Origin: Porites lobata
Lineage: Eukaryota; Cnidaria; Anthozoa; Scleractinia; Poritidae
NCBI GenBank assembly: GCA_942486035.1
Contig: CALNXK010000043.1
Coordinates: forward strand, 2,214,001 to 2,278,000
Reading direction: 5' to 3'
DNA: 64,000 nucleotides
Both the position numbers and the translations under genes were made by a program. Of this stretch, positions 11,801-23,717 are shown piece by piece (position 1 is the stretch's first letter; every line of letters starts with the position of its first letter). Under the pieces are notes generated by a model. The model had not been told where the DNA came from. It saw only the letters and a program-made list of their open reading frames with translations, and ran no database searches.

Positions 11801-14800
11801 GGGAACTCCTGGAACGGAAAGGATTTTAAAATTCATTATTAATTGAGGTGACTTATATTGAAAACAACAACTTCTATACTGTGAAATATAACTCATTGCT
11901 TTACTAGGTCGTATGTTGCTTTACTGGCTGAAAGATACAGGCACAGAAGTTACATTACCACATGTAGGAAACATGATTGTGCTAAGGTTGAAACACTGGT
12001 TTTCTGTGGAGTCTAATGTTAGACATCAAGTGTAATAAGAAGAGATGTTGAGTTTACACACTTAACGAATTCCTGATCAGTGGCATAATGATAATCGACC
12101 TCTTTAAGCAAATCAACCTTGCCTTCTGAGAGATTCCTGAAAGCAAGAATAACCAACAATGTCAGACAGGATAACTTTTCAGTTTCATATTAAATATTTT
12201 TGTCAGGCAATCTATCACAACTGCAGGAACTACATTGACTGGAAGTACCGACCTTTCCTGTAGACTCTAAAAGCATGCATTCTGAATATTGTTTAGAGAA
12301 CTGAACACTACTACAGCCAGAGAAACAGACTGGCCCATGAATATGAATTCAATATTTCACAATAAATTTCATACTGACATAAGTTGTAAGGGGTCTGAGA
12401 ATATAAGCCACTATGTCCTAAAAATTATGCAGGACTGAAAAGTTTACTTCACTAACTTCTTGCTCTGCAGTGTGCCATCTTGAATCAGTTCATCAATCCT
12501 TTTCGCCATCTGTGCTACTGTTGGGTAGGCAAACAGATCCTGTACTGTCAGACTTGTACCAAATGCCTTGTTTACTTTTTGAAGAAGATGCGTTGCCAAA
12601 AGAGAGTGTCTGTAAAAAAAAAAATTATGAAAAAAAGAGTTTCAAACTTTCACTAACAGTTGTTTAAAAAAATATAGCATGTGACCTAACAAATAAGTCC
12701 TTTGAGGAAGCAAGTACCGCAGGAAAAATTTCTTGACCCTACAAAAGCAAAATTCTGCAGCCACACCTTCTGAGTTTCACTCTTTTCAAATTAATTTTTA
12801 AGCAGTTTGCCCTCATCTTTAAATGCCACATATCCTCAAGGCAGGTCCAACTGTTATTAAAAGTAATATGGACATCTGGAACACAAGCAAAATGCAGCCT
12901 TACACAGCAATAATATTGCATGTCTCAAAAGTAGGAACTGTCACTGAATCTTGGTACAATCAAATAACACACAGAGGTCACCTAACAATGGATAAATTCC
13001 ATAAAGCTCTTACAAAACTGATGTCTGCAGACAGTTTCAACACAATAGTAATCACTGCGTCCATTACACAATGAGGTACACAATTTCATTTGTCTTACCC
13101 TCCAAGATCAAAGAATCCTTCGTGAACATCTATACTGGATACATTTAGCACTTCACTCCACAGCTTTACAAGACTACATTCTGTGGGAGTACTTGGCAAA
13201 CCTTCCTCATCTGTTCCCTCTGAACCAATAGGAGGAAGCTTCTTTTTGTCTAACTTTCCGGCTGGTGTCACAGGGATACTACCAAGAAAAAAACATAAAG
13301 AAAACATGAAATTTTTTGTTTGCACCATTTAAGCATTAAGTAAACAGTCAATCGTACACACACAATCCATTATTTGCTCAATAACAAACCTTGCAAGAAG
13401 AACAAAATGAGATGGTATCATATAAAAAGGAAGCCTTTTCTTTAATATTGCTCTGATATCCTTCTTGCAAGCCTGACAAAAATGGAACAAAAACAAACAA
13501 AGACAAATGAGGCATAATAATATTTGTCTATCAGAATTACGAGTTGAACCAAATGGTAATGGTTAGCATCTCAAGATATGAAGAACACATCGAAATCAAA
13601 CATCAATCACATACATTGTAAATTCATTGTCACTGCTTAATAATCTCAGGAATTCTGCAGTAAATAGTCAAGAGAATGTCCACCCCCACTCCTCAAGTCT
13701 TTCTCAAAGATCACCTTAACCTAACCAAAGAGACGTAATTACCTTGTTTCCATGATGTGGAACAACATAGGCCACCAGGTACTTATCTTCCCCCTCTTCT
13801 CCAAGAGCAACCACACAGCAGGCTTGAACCATAGGCAGCTGAATAAGTGCTGCTTCAACAGCCTGTTGGAGGTAAAAACATACTAAAGATTTAAAATGCA
13901 GCAGTGAACCGCACATAAAATAAGTCTCATATTCTACAGAAAACCTGAAATATGACTATGTAGAATTTGATAAACAAAATCCCTATACAAATGATGCTGA
14001 GAGACAAGTAGAAACTTTAGACCCTGGCATATACATAGACCTGAAGACAAGCTGGGACTATAGTTGAGCCTGGTTAGCTGCGCTCTGGGAGAACACCATG
14101 CCTGCTGAGTAGGAGGACTTTGGTTCAAACCCCTTGCTGGACCAACACTCAGGGTCTTTTAAATAACTGAGAAGAAAGTGCTGCTTTTTTAAAGACGTCT
14201 GCAAATGGTTAGACTTTCTAGTCTTCTCAGATAAGGACGAAAAACTGAAGGTCCCATCTCACAGCATTTTCAATTATTATATATCTGGTTCTTGTTGGAC
14301 ATAAAAGAACCCACACCACTGGAAAGAGTAGGGGACATAGACCCCGGTAGTGTGGCCAACCTCTCCTGGGCTGGGTGGGTAATACCTATAACGAGAGACC
14401 TAATATAGGGATAACCTTATGATCCTCCTTCAGGAGTTGCAATGGCTACCTGTAAACAGTGTATGCTATGAGTGCGTCTTTACATCAGGCTACCAATACC
14501 TACCTGTGTTTCAATACTGTATCCTCTAATCTTCACCATTGAGTCACAGCGACCACAAATCTCCAACAAGCCAGATGAAAGTAAGTAACCCCAGTCACCT
14601 GTACGATACAGTTTAGGACCAGCTGACTGAGGGACTTCCTCTGGACGCTCAATAAATCTGTAAGCATTCAATTCTGGTCTGTTGAGGTAACCATGAGCTA
14701 ATGTAGGTCCTCCAACAAAAATCTAAAGCAGAAGGAATTGTAAATACATAATGCTGACATCAATCAGAAAGTAGTAAACATTAAGGAGCAATTTGTTGTC

Positions 14801-17800
14801 AACCCATGCATGCCCCTTTCTATTTTTTTCAGTGATGTCATCTAAAAAAGGTTCAGTTATTCTGCACACACAAAACTAACTAAAAAGAAATGTAATTTAT
14901 GTTTTTTTCATATATTTTTATCATTTGACTGTAGTTTTAAAGGATTCTAGGCTTCCGTACAATGTAGCAGATTTACAGAGTACAAAGAAAGTCAGTTTTA
15001 CAGCTTAATTGCCATTTGGGCAAACTGCAGCTAGCAACTACTTGCCCAAAAGTCATTTCAACTAGCACAAAAAAATTTTTCAGTGTGCGAAAAAATGCAG
15101 ACTGCTGACATAAAATAATAAGGTAAACATTGTTGTGAAATGCTTTAACAGAATCCCTATCTCTTAAACAAACCTTAGAGGACTTAAAGTTTAAGGACAG
15201 GGAATCTGTTAGAGCAATTCACAACAATGTTTACCTTGTTTACCTGCCAGTCTGCAGTCTGCATAATTATGTTGCACACCAAAATTTTTTGATGAGCATT
15301 GATTACAGTTCTTCTGTAGTTTTAATTCCGGTAGGTCAAGTTAAGAACAGAATTCAGTTGTCCAATAATCTGCAAAATCCACTAGCCCTGGGCTATATAA
15401 GACACTGCTTTTTTGCACGCTGAATTCACCTCTCCTGGGAGGGCCACTGGTAATGGTTTCAGATCATCATCCATGATAGCAACATAGACCCCTGGCAACA
15501 ACTTTCCAACTGGGCAGAATTTACGCTTCATATCATCTTTTTCAGACAGCTTCAGAAAGAGGAAAAGAGAAAACATGATTATAAAAAAACAAAGCATATA
15601 CAAGCACAAACTGTATAATGTAGAAAAACCAATAAAAAAATATTCAAACATACACCTTTTTCGGATAGTTTGATAAAAACTTAATAAAGTTACAATACAA
15701 TAAGTTTATTTACTTCATCTTGGAAGGGCAAATTTGTAAGGTCAGCAACAGCTACATCATGACATTCTGAAATGCTGTAGAGATTCAGCAGCTTGATCCA
15801 AGGCAGAGTCCTCATACACCTGTCTCTCAGGGCTGTGGTCACAACTTCTCCACAGAGCCAGATGACTCTCATAGACGAAAGGTGACCAGCAATGTCACTG
15901 TCTTCACAAGTCAAAATTGTCTCTAGAAAAATATATTGAAAATTAAATAAAAAATAAGACTGCAGAAACTATGATTAAAGAGAGCAGTTCAAGGCTGTGC
16001 TCTTTGAGCCCAGTGCTTGGAACCAAATTATTTGTTGAAAAATCTGAGATTTTCTAGTCGGTCAAAAAGATGCCAAATTAGAACACAGCCCTGGAGTTGA
16101 TCCTTTGACGAAAATCGTTGTTGGGTCAAGATGGATAAGGAACTGGTCTTGCAAGTGTGTATGACAAGTCTTTGGTTAACTAGCTACCCCAGGGTCTCAA
16201 TCTGAGGGTTTGCTTTTTTATAATTTCTGGTTCTTAAGCATTTCAACCCTGGACACCCTAGTAAGCAGCTACTTCTGAGGGAAATACATTCCTGTTTGAT
16301 TGTTTATTAATAGGCATAGCTTTTCTCCACATAGCCATCACTTTTACGCAGCTGTAATCTGCTCTTCAATGAGAATTCATGATCAGTTTACAGTACTTTT
16401 CAGAGGATTAATCATGGCTGTCGTGGAGATTTCAAGTTTCCAGGAACAGGTAATTAGTAGACAGGGAATTAACCAAATAGAAAGTTCTTTTGGTTTTATC
16501 TTCCTTTTGCTTCCCATGAAAGAAGCCAAGGGTGATCATATTCCTAGTAGACAGGGGAAACCCACAGCCCTTAGTGACTGCCCCGACAAAGGCAGTAAGT
16601 AAAAAATAACAAGGACAATAGCAAATATTTCACTTACCAAGAAGAGATGGAGTGAACAGGACACGTGTTATCCCATGCTTCTTCATAAATTTCAGCAGAA
16701 GTGGTGGATCATAAATGACTGAGTCAGGAATCGCATACAAGGGGATCCCTTTAAGAAGAGGTCGGAATAGCTCCCATGTAAAGAAAATGTTACAAGCAAC
16801 ACGATCATCAGGTTGGAATGGATAATTTTGATGTCGCCAGGTATATGAGAAAACCGCACCGCGGTGTGGACAACATATTCCTGAAAATTTGAACTTAAAG
16901 TAAGTTTACAATACATAAGAGAGAAACTTTAAGTGGACATTGTCCTCAGCCAAGTGTTGCTTGTATGTACATGTATTACAAAAATGAAACAAGCCACATA
17001 AACCAAGAATTGTGAATGATATCAACCACCCAAATCAAGTTTTTCTCACTAAGCCAAATAACAGCCACGGCTATAACTTAGATCCAAACCAGGTTCAGTA
17101 GCAATACCAGAGTCAGGGACGCAAAGACATGCAAATTCGTTTACATGGCTGAAACTTAACTCCAGTGCTTGGTGGCCAGCCGGGCCAGTTTCCTTGAATT
17201 CTTAGTCGCCCCAGAGAGTCCCAGGACTCACCATAACTATTGGTAACAAAAGCAGTGTATTATATCATATGTACTATTAGCAGCCATGCGAAATAAATAA
17301 AGCAAAGATTATTTTCCAAAATTTTGTCCCACAAGGTTATTCAGGGCAGAGGGCATTGAATTTTATAGCTGGAAAATTTTCATTGAACATTGTCTTGGAC
17401 CTGCTTTTTCAATTTCCGCTATTCAATGTACTGACCAAGAAAATAAGAAAAAAAAAACAAGCACTTTTAAAATCAAAATCCTCCATTTGTTTTTGTTTGA
17501 TAAACGCGGGATTCACCTTTGTTTCTAAGGTCACTTTAATTTTACCAAAAAAGCGCGGCAAATGCATCAATGAAAACAATTTAATAAGAAAGAAACACTT
17601 TCGTATTAAAATAATTTCATTTTGCTCACTTTATTAAAGTTGCATTTAAGGTAATCCGGTCATTAAACTTTCATCACAACATCAAACAGCTGGCGATATG
17701 CAACAAACCTTCACTGACCTTCAGCTGACCACCGTCAAAAATCAGCAGTGATGAGTGCAGAGTCCAAAGAGAAATTTGAACCCAAAACTAGAAAAGCTTG

Positions 17801-18528
17801 ATTGAAAGCACGGAAGAAACTTTTATATTTCCGTCACAGACATTTGTTCTTATCTTTTGATCCAGCATTTTTTTAAAACGAAAATTAATAATTCATTATA
17901 GGCAAAGAAACTACTTGCTGTTAGATATATTACTGTCAGTAAATTAACTCAAGTAAATATGTTTGTCTCTTGGAAGAGTCAAAGTTTTCTAAAAAAAGAA
18001 CCGTGACATTTTACCTTTTGGTTTACCAGTTGTCCCCGATGAATAAACAATGTAAGCTAAATCATCTAATGTACTCTTTACTTTCTCTAAAGCTGGTCCA
18101 GCTTCATTCTCCTTTGCGAGTCTGTCTGCCCAGCCTTCGTTCAAAACAATCACAGTAACTGAGCTTGGGATTTTTTCCTTCAGATTTTCAGTTGTTATGA
18201 CCGCTGCAGGTTTTGCATCTTCTAAAATCGAATATAGCAAGTTTTCAGGGTATGAAAGTTCCAACGGCATGTAAGCACCACCGGCTCTAAGGATGGCTGT
18301 GTAAGCAATAGGATATTCCAGCGATTTTTCCAGATACATGCCCACAGCACTGTTCCTTTCCACTCCTTTATGTCTTAGATTTGTGGCCAAAATATCGGTG
18401 AGATAGTCGAGCTCGGAAAAAGAAATGGAGCGACCATCATCCGATACAACGGCGGTGGCAGTCGGATTAGTCCTCTTCATTTGACGATCGAAAATTTCGT
18501 GGAGACATCCCTCGTTTTCATAATCCAT
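5697..18528 (-). CDS. NRPS-like A-T-R protein: adenylation, carrier and thioester reductase
   Basis: Predicted to activate a carboxylic or amino acid as its adenylate, load it on a phosphopantetheine arm and release it reductively as an aldehyde. This is the architecture of Lys2-type aminoadipate reductases and of proteins often labelled linear gramicidin synthase D-like. Twenty-three exons join in phase to 1105 residues. Adenylation motifs: YSSGTTGKPKG (162-172), NLYSISE, YRTGDWG (401-407), a GRCDSMVKIRGYSIE hinge and PAGKLDKKK with Lys511. The carrier motif LGGHSL places the pantetheine serine at 565. The reductase has TGATGFLG (about 670-677), STDAVF (814-819), YSQSK (843-847) and GKVFHIINPQ. 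Exon ends: 18528-18015, 16880-16638, 15922-15714, 15549-15430, 14722-14504, 13862-13743, 13472-13390, 13278-13099, 12609-12448, 12136-12062, 11592-11451, 11368-11197, 10811-10750, 10536-10483, 10216-10131, 9769-9686, 9045-8963, 7870-7707, 7184-7123, 6967-6896, 6681-6607, 6098-5929, 5863-5697. The substrate is unknown and the last exon is the least certain. Confidence 0.88.
7934..7953. repeat. (TC)n microsatellite
   Basis: A pure dinucleotide run in the intron between exons 17 and 18 of the NRPS-like gene. Confidence 0.9.
8100..8150. repeat. TTCCGAC heptamer tandem repeat
   Basis: Imperfect tandem copies of TTCCGAC within an NRPS-gene intron. They make long open frames on both strands at 7717-8239 that are best read as repeat artefacts. 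Confidence 0.7.
10934..10956. repeat. (ATT)n microsatellite
   Basis: A short trinucleotide run in an intron of the NRPS-like gene. Confidence 0.85.
14060..14415 (+). mobile_element. tRNA-derived SINE
   Basis: The head resembles a tRNA gene: an A-box-like TGGTTAGCTGCGCTC and a B-box-like GGTTCAAACCCC at 14122. It is followed by a body with the phrases CCAACACTCAGGGTCTTTTA and AAAGAACCCACACCACTGG that I associate with dispersed cnidarian SINEs. It sits in the intron between exons 5 and 6 of the NRPS-like gene. The tRNA-like part cannot fold as a normal tRNA as far as I can see. Confidence 0.65.
15063..15300. mobile_element. Long inverted-repeat element (MITE-like)
   Basis: Two arms of roughly 90-110 bases are near reverse complements. 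The left arm carries AAGGTAAACATTGTTGTGAA and the right arm carries TTCACAACAATGTTTACCTT. The similarity runs outwards through ATGCAGACTGC to AAAAAATTTT/GTGTGC ends. It lies in the intron between exons 4 and 5 of the NRPS-like gene. Confidence 0.7.
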
Positions 18529-18880
18529 GCTTTACAGTAAGGATATTTTAATTATCACGACCAAAATCTGCCAGACTAGTGACTATCCTTCGCCCCGAAC
18601 TCCTCCGTTATCCCAAATACAGACGGCCCAGTGAAACCCGACACAGTTGTGCAATTTGACTCCACGTGGTACGTAGCTTTGTTGTTTCTTTCATGCTTGA
18701 ATCGCAACTTCCGGTTGAATTGTCAACTATCAAAACGATTTCCGGTTGCCTAACAAAGGGACAATGGGAAATTTGCAACAATGGCTTGACTGTATGAAGA
18801 ACATTTATATTCAATGAAGAACTATTTACAGGTTCCTGCTAGAGCACTGAAAGTCTTGAAAAGTTTAGTAAGTTTTTCTA
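18529..18880. other. Upstream region of the NRPS-like gene
   Basis: No gene is visible. The start codon at 18528 is the first in-frame ATG of exon 1, so the minus-strand promoter should lie here, but no clear TATA or initiator element was identified. Confidence 0.4.
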
Positions 18881-19101
18881 AGGGACGGACCATTAGAAAA
18901 CTTATGGGGGGGGGGGGCGAAGTAAAAAAAAAATATTCGCGCAAGGGAAAATAAAAAAAAAATTCATGCACGCCAATTAATCCTAAAAAAATGTTCATGC
19001 TATGGCCTAAAAAAAATTCATACAAGGAATTTGATAACGAAAAAAAATTCCTGCGGCTCGAAAATTCCCCCCCCCCATAACTTTTCTAATGGTCCGTCCC
19101 C
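18881..19101. mobile_element. MITE-like element with GGGACGGACCATTAG ends
   Basis: The terminal inverted repeats are AGGGACGGACCATTAGAAAA on the left and its near-exact complement ending in TGGTCCGTCCC on the right. They are followed inward by G-runs and C-runs and by A-rich DNA with TTCATGC/TTCGCGC motifs. It has no coding capacity, and no clear target duplication was seen. Confidence 0.8.
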
Positions 19102-20671
19102 AAGCTGTTTCTCAAATGTTAACCTCGCCCGCAGACGTTCTTTGTCTGCCCAATTAGTAAGGCACTGTGCCTGAGCAGGAGTTATGGGCTCCTGGCCTGA
19201 GCTATAACACACGAGACTTTCATAAAGTTCATTATTATTCTTATTACCCCTATACGCCTGCCAAGAATTCATTTCAAGTCTACCGGTTGGTGCAGTAGGA
19301 TTTGCTTGCAATAGGTTTGCAATGCAAACACGGGTGGGCATCTGGCACCTTTCGGTGTGAGCCACAGGAATCCCAAGGTCACTAATCTGGAAACCTGCTT
19401 TGTTGGCCTCAATAAAAGGGGAAGAGAAGAAATTGGGTAACTACAAAATCAAGGTTTAGGGGTGAGTAAAGGACAACAGCTACCTGTTTTACGTCAACAT
19501 CAATGTAACCATTTAACATTACTTATATGCGATAACGTCTACTAGCATATTTAATCGATCAACTTAAATTCCCGACATATAGGAAATAATTTCACTAGCG
19601 TTTTTTCTGTTTTCTTCAAGTCTTATAATATCCAAAACAATATCCAAATGATTGTAAGTGTAGAAAATTTTGTCTTTCGTCCTTATCTTCGCGTTTCACT
19701 TCTTTCCCTTTTGCCTCTCCCTGTCTTGGAAAAGTTGCGACTATCGATGAGTCTGACTTTAATAGAACGAAAGCTTGTCACAGTTTTCTCTGTCATTGCG
19801 CTCTCTCTTGCAATGTTGTTTGTTCGAGCTCGTTGCATTTTCATGTCAAAATGATGGTTAAAAGTGTCACGTCTTCGTAAGAGGGCAAAGCCGCTCCTTG
19901 TACAAGGTCGCAGTCTGTTCGGCTTTTTGGCGGGAAAATTTAGAGGTGAAAAGCACGCTGGGATTTTTTCGTCAAAAATGTTCGTATTGTGCCAAAAATA
20001 AAAACAGCAAGTATCAGGAGCCCATTTGATGGGCTCCTGCAAGTATGAATTCTGATGTTGCAGGGAAACTGGCCTATTAGCTGCACCAGTTGATGTGTGC
20101 CTATCCAACTAACCAATCAGAGCAACTTACGTCCTTGAAATATTTTCGTAAAGAATAAAAACTAAAAAACAAACAGTTTCCAGAATGACTATCTGGCCTG
20201 AGTGCAACCCTTTCTGTAACCAACAGGTACCAATGACACCTTTCTGGCTTTTCCACTAAATTTCATGGCAAAATTGTCAGGAAACATTTTGAACTTGACT
20301 TGTGGGCAAGTCTACACCATACTCTGAACTAGACCGTCAGCTACAAAGGCTAACAACAGGTAGTTGCCAACTTCAATGAACAACAAGGACATCTCTCCTG
20401 TTTTTTTTTTACTTTAGTAGGCTTATATATGACCAGAAAAACATAAGACTCCTTGTGAGTTTCTGATAGAACTTCACAACAATCATGATTAATGAGACAG
20501 ATATACATTAAGCAAGGGTTATTTTAATGTCAGCTTTAGCAAACAATACAGGAGCGTTGTGGTTCTTTGAAAACAGCAAAGGAACAGGCAAATGTTTCGT
20601 GTTATACTTTAGTTTGCTTTTGAAGTCTATAAACTGTATTTATATCACTGGTTGCACTGCTATGTAGAAAG
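19102..20671. other. Intergenic between NRPS-like gene and PAICS
   Basis: Two minus-strand open frames (19018-19365 and 19683-20108) have no recognisable domain. The second and its surroundings read like a dispersed repeat rather than a gene. The phrase GGGCTCCTG occurs three times, once in a short local inverted repeat near 20013-20040. Nothing else is supported. Confidence 0.4.
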
Positions 20672-23328
20672 TTACTGTTGTTGCAGCTTCTGATCTGCTT
20701 CTGTAAGACCAACAGCTGTATTAAGCCTCTTTCCCTTCAAACTTCCCCAGACCACATGATCACCGAGGCCTAAGATCTGAGCAGCAGCTAGAGCAGCACC
20801 ATCAGGGTTGAGAGTTGTGGTGCAACCTAATCCAGATGGCAGTCGCAGAGACGACCAGACATCTTGGGCACCCCACTGGGAACTCATTGGGGGGCAGTTG
20901 ATCACTGGGAAGGCTGTATTACCAGATAAAACTGGTCCAAGACCATTGCTACGTCCAGCAACTGCAATGATGACGACAGGATTGCCTTGGCCTTCATACC
21001 ATCGTAAAACCTGCAAAGCATCCTCTGTTCCCTTGTGAGCAGAGCAAACTCGGAGATCTGCAGGGATGCCAAACTCTTTCAGTGCAGTCTCGATCTTCTT
21101 ACAATGGTCCAAGTCACTGGGTGAGCCCATGAAGACAACAGCATGCCCTGGGTGATGAACATTAAGCTTCTGCACTTCAGCTGCAACCCATTCATAATTT
21201 TTCTTGACTTGTTCCAAGGCTTCTGGAGTAACCTCAGGCAGGTTCCTATAGACTTGCTTGTCACGCATCAGACGTTTGTCCCCAGATGGCCAAATCCGCC
21301 AAGAATCGTTATCCACAACATCAGCAAGAAGAAGCTCTCCAGTCTTGTGGTTCACTCCAAACTCCACTTTCATATCAACAAGAGCGACATCCACTGTTGC
21401 CCAGGCTCTCTCAATGATCTCAAAGACGGCGACAGCTGTTTCACCCATGACATTTAGCTCATGCTTGCCAATCTTCTTGCCGCCAGCGATTAACTCAGCC
21501 TCTACACACTGTTCGTAGGTCCAGAATGGATCATGCTGGGCATCATCTTTAAAAAACATTTCCAGCTTGACAGGTGCGAACCTGTAGCCCTCCTTGACTC
21601 CAGGGTACCTCTTTAAGAATGACCCTGTTGCTATGCGACGAGTTACTACTTCCAGGGGTATCATATCACAGCGGATTCCAATAAAAGATTCTTCATCATG
21701 CTTTTTCACAAAGTGAGTCTTGATGCCGCAGGTGCTTAGCAGTTGAAAGACTGCAGTGGTTGTGGCATTGCTGAATTTTGCCTTGCCAGCAAGGTCATTC
21801 TTCCTGGTGCTGTCAAAAGCAGTGATCTTGTCCTTTGACCTCAAAAGAACATGGTTGCCATCTGGTGAGTCTGGTAAGGCAAAAATTTTCTTGGTTTTAC
21901 CTTCATTCAGCTGCTCTCCAATCTTGATGTCTGCAATAGTAAAATAACAAATACTGTGTTAAATACTTAGGTAGACAAATCAGGTAAATTATATTACCTT
22001 AAAAAGAAAACATGCCAATCTCATTGAATTGCAATATCTTGCCTTGACAATTCATACTGAAATCAGTCATCGTGTATAAAATGACCACCAACTGCGAAAA
22101 AGGTTCTTACTCCAGATGGTGCGATAAATAATCAAACACAAACATTCCATTACTAATGTTTCTATTTTTCATGCTCAATAATTTAATGCTTTCTGGAAAT
22201 TTTTATGGCTTGGAAATTCGGCATGAAATTTTTGGGGGTTACGTTTTGGTCCAGGGATTTTTGGGGGTTTGTTTGAAGCCCTTGGGATTTTTTGGGGTTT
22301 TGATTTTTGCCCCTATTCGATCATCCCTGTCTTTTGAAATCCAGAGAAGCCCCCCTGGGACATACAATAGTAAAACACTGACAGGGACATGGCTTATTCC
22401 TCAAAACCTGAAACAAAATTCAAAATTCAGACGAAGAACATACATACCCCCCCTCCCACCCACTCACAAGAGGGCCTGTGTTATGCCAGAAGGATGAAAG
22501 CTAAAACTATTTGGGAGTGGAAAATTTGCACACACTGGGGAGAGTGGTGCTTTCAACTGGTTTGCTTTGAATTTCTTCACAAAATTCTTATACGTTAAAC
22601 TTCAAGCCAGCTACAAGATGAAAATGAAAGTCACTAATGATAACCAATTTAACACTATGATCACTGGATATGGTTTTTGTTCAAGTGTAGAGGGAAAGCA
22701 GTATTTGAAAAAAACTATTTGACTTTAAAAAAAGAATATCTTCTACCCTTAACTTTGTTATTGTGGTTGAATATGCAAATTGTTGAACCAATCCACAGGG
22801 GATCGGTGGTGGGAAAAGCAGGGGATCGGTGGTGGGAAAAGCAGGGGCATAGGGGTGGGGGTCTCAGGGCTACAAGGCAAGATACAAGGAGAGGGTGCAA
22901 CATTATCCCCCACCATGAAAGAAACTGCTATAAGAAAATCATTTCAAACATTAAAGCAAACTCGGTGGAATAAGACAGTAAGTTTGGTCCTAGCAGATTA
23001 TGCAATCAGTCAAGTGTGTTTTCCTCGGATGCACATGCTTGGTTATCGTGACCCAGAGTGAACGGCGGCTAAAATCTTTAGTGACTGAGAAATAGAAAAG
23101 AACATTTTGGAAGAAAAGTTCAAGTACATTTGTCGTTGAACAGGAGATTGTCTTGTCCGAGCTCAAAGAAGAAAAGCGACGAATGTGTTACTAATGGTTT
23201 CCACGTGCACGCAGCTTTGACAATCCTCATATCACAAATAACTACGATGCTACTTCAACAACAAGTTTGAAAAAAGAATATTCAATTGGTCTTTTCCTAC
23301 CTGATGATGGTTTTTGTTCGGCTGCCAT
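20672..23328 (-). CDS. PAICS: Bifunctional PAICS: AIR carboxylase and SAICAR synthetase
   Basis: Carries out steps 6 and 7 of de novo purine synthesis: carboxylation of aminoimidazole ribonucleotide and condensation with aspartate, in the cytosol. Two coding exons, 23301-23328 (ATGGCAGCCGAACAAAA...) and 20672-21930, join in phase to 428 residues, close to the 425 of human PAICS. The N-terminal SAICAR synthetase half (about 12-265) shows NEGKTKKIF, RRIATGSFLKR, GVKEGY, VDMKVEFGV and DNDSWRIWPSGD. The C-terminal class II PurE-type half shows VVFMGSPSDL (274-283), SAHKG, VAVAGRSNGLGPVLSGN and QDVWSSLRLPSGLG. The gene is transcribed away from PPAT with a shared upstream region. The single long second exon is intact, with no frameshift. 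Confidence 0.97.
22200..22370. repeat. Degenerate G-rich repeat (TTTTTGGGG-type)
   Basis: Several imperfect copies of TTTTTGGGGGTT alternate with CC-rich stretches in the PAICS intron. Together with the downstream CCCCCCTGGGACATACAATAG this looks like one decayed dispersed repeat. A further pair of tandem 23-bp units lies at about 22798-22844 (GGGGATCGGTGGTGGG...). Confidence 0.5.
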
Positions 23329-23717
23329 TGGAGAAAATATTTCGGATGAAAAAATAACTTCACGTAGTCGAATCCTCGATCACCTCACTTTCTTAGACGA
23401 CTGCGAGCTGCACGTGTGACAATTCTAATTTATACAAGAGAACACGTGGTTCTATTGCTACCAATCAGACAACAGAATTCAATTGGTTTCCCGCCAACGT
23501 TCCCGCCTGAAGTTGGAAAGAACTTCGAAAGCATGGCCAAGACTTGCGATACTGGATAGAGAGTTTTTTGGTCAAGGACTAAGTGTAACTGATTCGTTTT
23601 GCGAAAGTGTATGGTATTTTTCTTATGTACTCCATCAATTATTTTCGGTGATAACTTTCAAACGGCGGTGAAACACTCTAAAAGACACGGCTTCGGGAGA
23701 GATCAAAAGATTTCAAA
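23329..23717. promoter_or_regulatory. Shared divergent promoter of PAICS and PPAT
   Basis: The 389 bp between the two start codons hold two CACGTG E-boxes (23411-23416 and 23443-23448), CCAAT at 23461 and an inverted CCAAT (ATTGG) at 23482. A TTTCCCGCC E2F-like site lies at 23487-23495, with a second TTCCCGCC just after. A third CACGTG lies at 23202 in the PAICS intron. No TATA box is obvious. In vertebrates this gene pair is also divergent with a short shared promoter, and Myc regulation of purine genes is well known. Binding here is inferred from sequence only. Confidence 0.7.

Noticed and set aside
5697..18528. Identification as ebony or AASDH (other animal adenylation proteins)
   Set aside because: Ebony lacks a thioester reductase and AASDH carries a C-terminal beta-propeller; this protein has an NAD(P)-binding reductase domain with TGATGFLG and YSQSK.
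19018..19365. 115-codon minus-strand frame upstream of the NRPS-like gene
   Set aside because: It runs into the GGGACGGACC element and has no recognisable domain; more likely repeat-associated DNA than a gene.
19683..20108. 141-codon minus-strand frame
   Set aside because: The reading frame looks like a dispersed repeat (Arg/Lys-rich without a domain). It has no exon partners.
20808..21518. Plus-strand frames across the PAICS gene
   Set aside because: Antisense shadows of the intact PAICS second exon.
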